From: a virus
Length of the DNA stretch: 40,598 nucleotides
Virus record (IMG/VR): IMGVR_UViG_3300030430_004503
Coordinates: 1-40,598 of that record
Direction: 5' to 3' (one strand)
Notes under the pieces: generated by a model
What the model was told of the DNA's origin: nothing
The model's input: only the letters and a program-made list of their open reading frames with translations
Database searches by the model: none
In this document: piece after piece, positions 39,536 through 40,598 of the stretch
Layout: every line of letters begins with the position of its first letter
Numbering within the stretch: position 1 is the stretch's first letter
Made by a program: the position numbers and the translations under genes

Positions 39536-40598
39536 TTAATTTCGTTTATACAGTTTAACCTCTTCTTTGAGTTTTTCAATTTCTTCTTGTTGTTCTTGAA
39601 CCGCCTTTATTAAATGAACAACGAGCTTGGAATAATCCATTTGGTACAAATCATCTTCTTTGGTAACCGCATTTGGTACAATTTTTTCTACCTCTTGTGC
39701 GATCAAGCCCTCGTCAGCTTTACCATTCGCTTTCCAATTAAAGGCTACTGGATTTAGTTTATTGATTACTTTTAGACCTCTAGCATATCCAGTAACATCT
39801 TTTAATCTAGCATCAGATGTTGTGTTATATGAAGTTGCAGAACTTGTTACATTTATCTGACCAACAACTGTATTATTCTTTCTAAACTGAACAGCTACTC
39901 CATCACTTGTTGTTCTGTTAAAAATACCAACAACAGCACTTGCTCTTGTTGCAATAAACAAACCACCACTTCTTGCTTCAACACCAGTTGCTGCAGAATT
40001 TTGAGCAGTTTTGCCAACTAATAAACTAGCTTGATTTACTTGTATAGTATCGTCTGTCAGTATAAGAGGTTTAGCAATATCAAATGGGTCAGAGACTTCA
40101 TCTGAATTTGCAGAAACATAAAACTCCATTTTACCTGAGTTATCGTCTGCCCCATCACCAACCACTCTGATTGAAGCAGAAGCAAAATTTCCGCTACTGA
40201 ACCACTGAATACTACCCTTAGTTACAGATGCACCAGATGTTGTTTGATTGAATTGTAATTTAGCACTATTAGGTTGTGTAATAATAACTGGTGTAGAGAC
40301 AGCTGTAATGCCATCATTTTTTACTTGAAACCTATTTGAACCACCAGTATTTAGTTGTATTTGGTTATTTGTAAATTGAACACTCGTGTCAGTATCACCA
40401 GTATGTAAAATAGAACCTGCAACAGATAGTGAATTGATATTAACTAGATTTCTTGAGCTGTCTATTACAGATGTAGAACCGATTGAAAAAGAACCTGCTT
40501 GAAGTGTTTGAGACTGATTGATTGTTCCAGATGTAAATATGACCCTTTCTGTAGCGGTTAAAACTGTACCTGTTGGAGCTGAAGTTCCTGTATCTGTT
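39536..40598 (-). CDS. Tail fibre C-terminal part with peptidase S74 chaperone, 5' end off the window
   Basis: 354 codons open from the right edge to TAA at 39536. Beta-rich fibre sequence (VINSLSVAG-like phrases, GSIQWFSSGNFASASIRVVG) leads into the S74 intramolecular chaperone: SDARLKDVTGYARGLKVINK carries the Ser-Asp pair used for self-cleavage, then NPVAFNWKANGKADEGLIAQ, VEKIVPNAV and YSKLVVHLIKAVQEQQEEIE with the closing coiled coil. S74 domains trimerise fibres and are then cut off. Very likely the missing end of the fibre at the left edge. Confidence 0.88.
   Translation of the reverse strand, partial: TDTGTSAPTGTVLTATERVIFTSGTINQSQTLQAGSFSIGSTSVIDSSRNLVNINSLSVAGSILHTGDTDTSVQFTNNQIQLNTGGSNRFQVKNDGITAVSTPVIITQPNSAKLQFNQTTSGASVTKGSIQWFSSGNFASASIRVVGDGADDNSGKMEFYVSANSDEVSDPFDIAKPLILTDDTIQVNQASLLVGKTAQNSAATGVEARSGGLFIATRASAVVGIFNRTTSDGVAVQFRKNNTVVGQINVTSSATSYNTTSDARLKDVTGYARGLKVINKLNPVAFNWKANGKADEGLIAQEVEKIVPNAVTKEDDLYQMDYSKLVVHLIKAVQEQQEEIEKLKEEVKLYKRN

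Overview
The window reads as an essentially complete genome of a tailed dsDNA phage (long non-contractile tail, HK97-type capsid) of an AT-rich, Gram-negative, probably marine proteobacterial host. Head and tail genes resemble the lambda/HK97/gene-transfer-agent set. No rRNA, tRNA, integrase, DNA polymerase or CRISPR array was seen. A Gram-negative host is implied by the GTA-like tail genes and by outer-membrane secretion proteins (CsgG, CsgF); host species cannot be read from the sequence.

Layout. (1) Positions 21248 down to 1, minus strand: packaging and virion genes in order: small and large terminase, portal with a long C-terminal extension, Mu F-like head protein, prohead protease, major capsid, probable decoration protein, head-tail connectors, tail completion proteins, major tail protein, two tail chaperones joined by a lambda-like slippery site, tape measure, tail-tip proteins, and a very long tip/fibre protein running off the left edge. 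(2) Positions 21386-32204, plus strand: early genes (replication initiator-like protein, primase-helicase, RecB-like nuclease with ERF annealing protein, HNH-like protein, many small unknowns, a protein with an HExxHxxGxxH motif). Inside this arm an inverted block (24602-27142, minus) encodes a small HTH protein, a ParB-domain protein, a TAGT-type glycosyltransferase and a sugar-nucleotide SDR, probably a DNA glycosylation cassette. (3) Positions 40598 down to 32228, minus strand: the C-terminal part of a fibre with a peptidase S74 chaperone, two small virion/membrane proteins, then the most unusual segment: CsgF, CsgG, a curlin-repeat protein, a FecR-domain protein and a CHASE2-adenylate cyclase, followed directly by the lysis genes (holin-like protein, small membrane protein, SNase-like nuclease, GH24 endolysin).

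Both window ends lie inside minus-strand fibre sequence. The simplest reading is a circular or circularly permuted map opened within one fibre gene, so that packaging, virion, curli-like and lysis genes form one continuous leftward late arm opposite the rightward early arm. Joining the ends exactly as given shifts the frame by one base, so a 1-base overlap or a missing piece has to be assumed.

Control. The divergent region 21249-21385 has good sigma70-type promoters facing both ways. A 26-bp element is repeated exactly at the early promoter and at a second promoter near 29961, and a degenerate copy covers the -10 of the late promoter; this suggests one regulator acting at all three. Two near-identical GNRA-loop terminators placed directly before ribosome binding sites occur on opposite arms.

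Headline: a phage late operon carries a compact curli-like secretion and signalling cassette (CsgF-CsgG-curlin-like-FecR-CHASE2 cyclase) next to its lysis genes.
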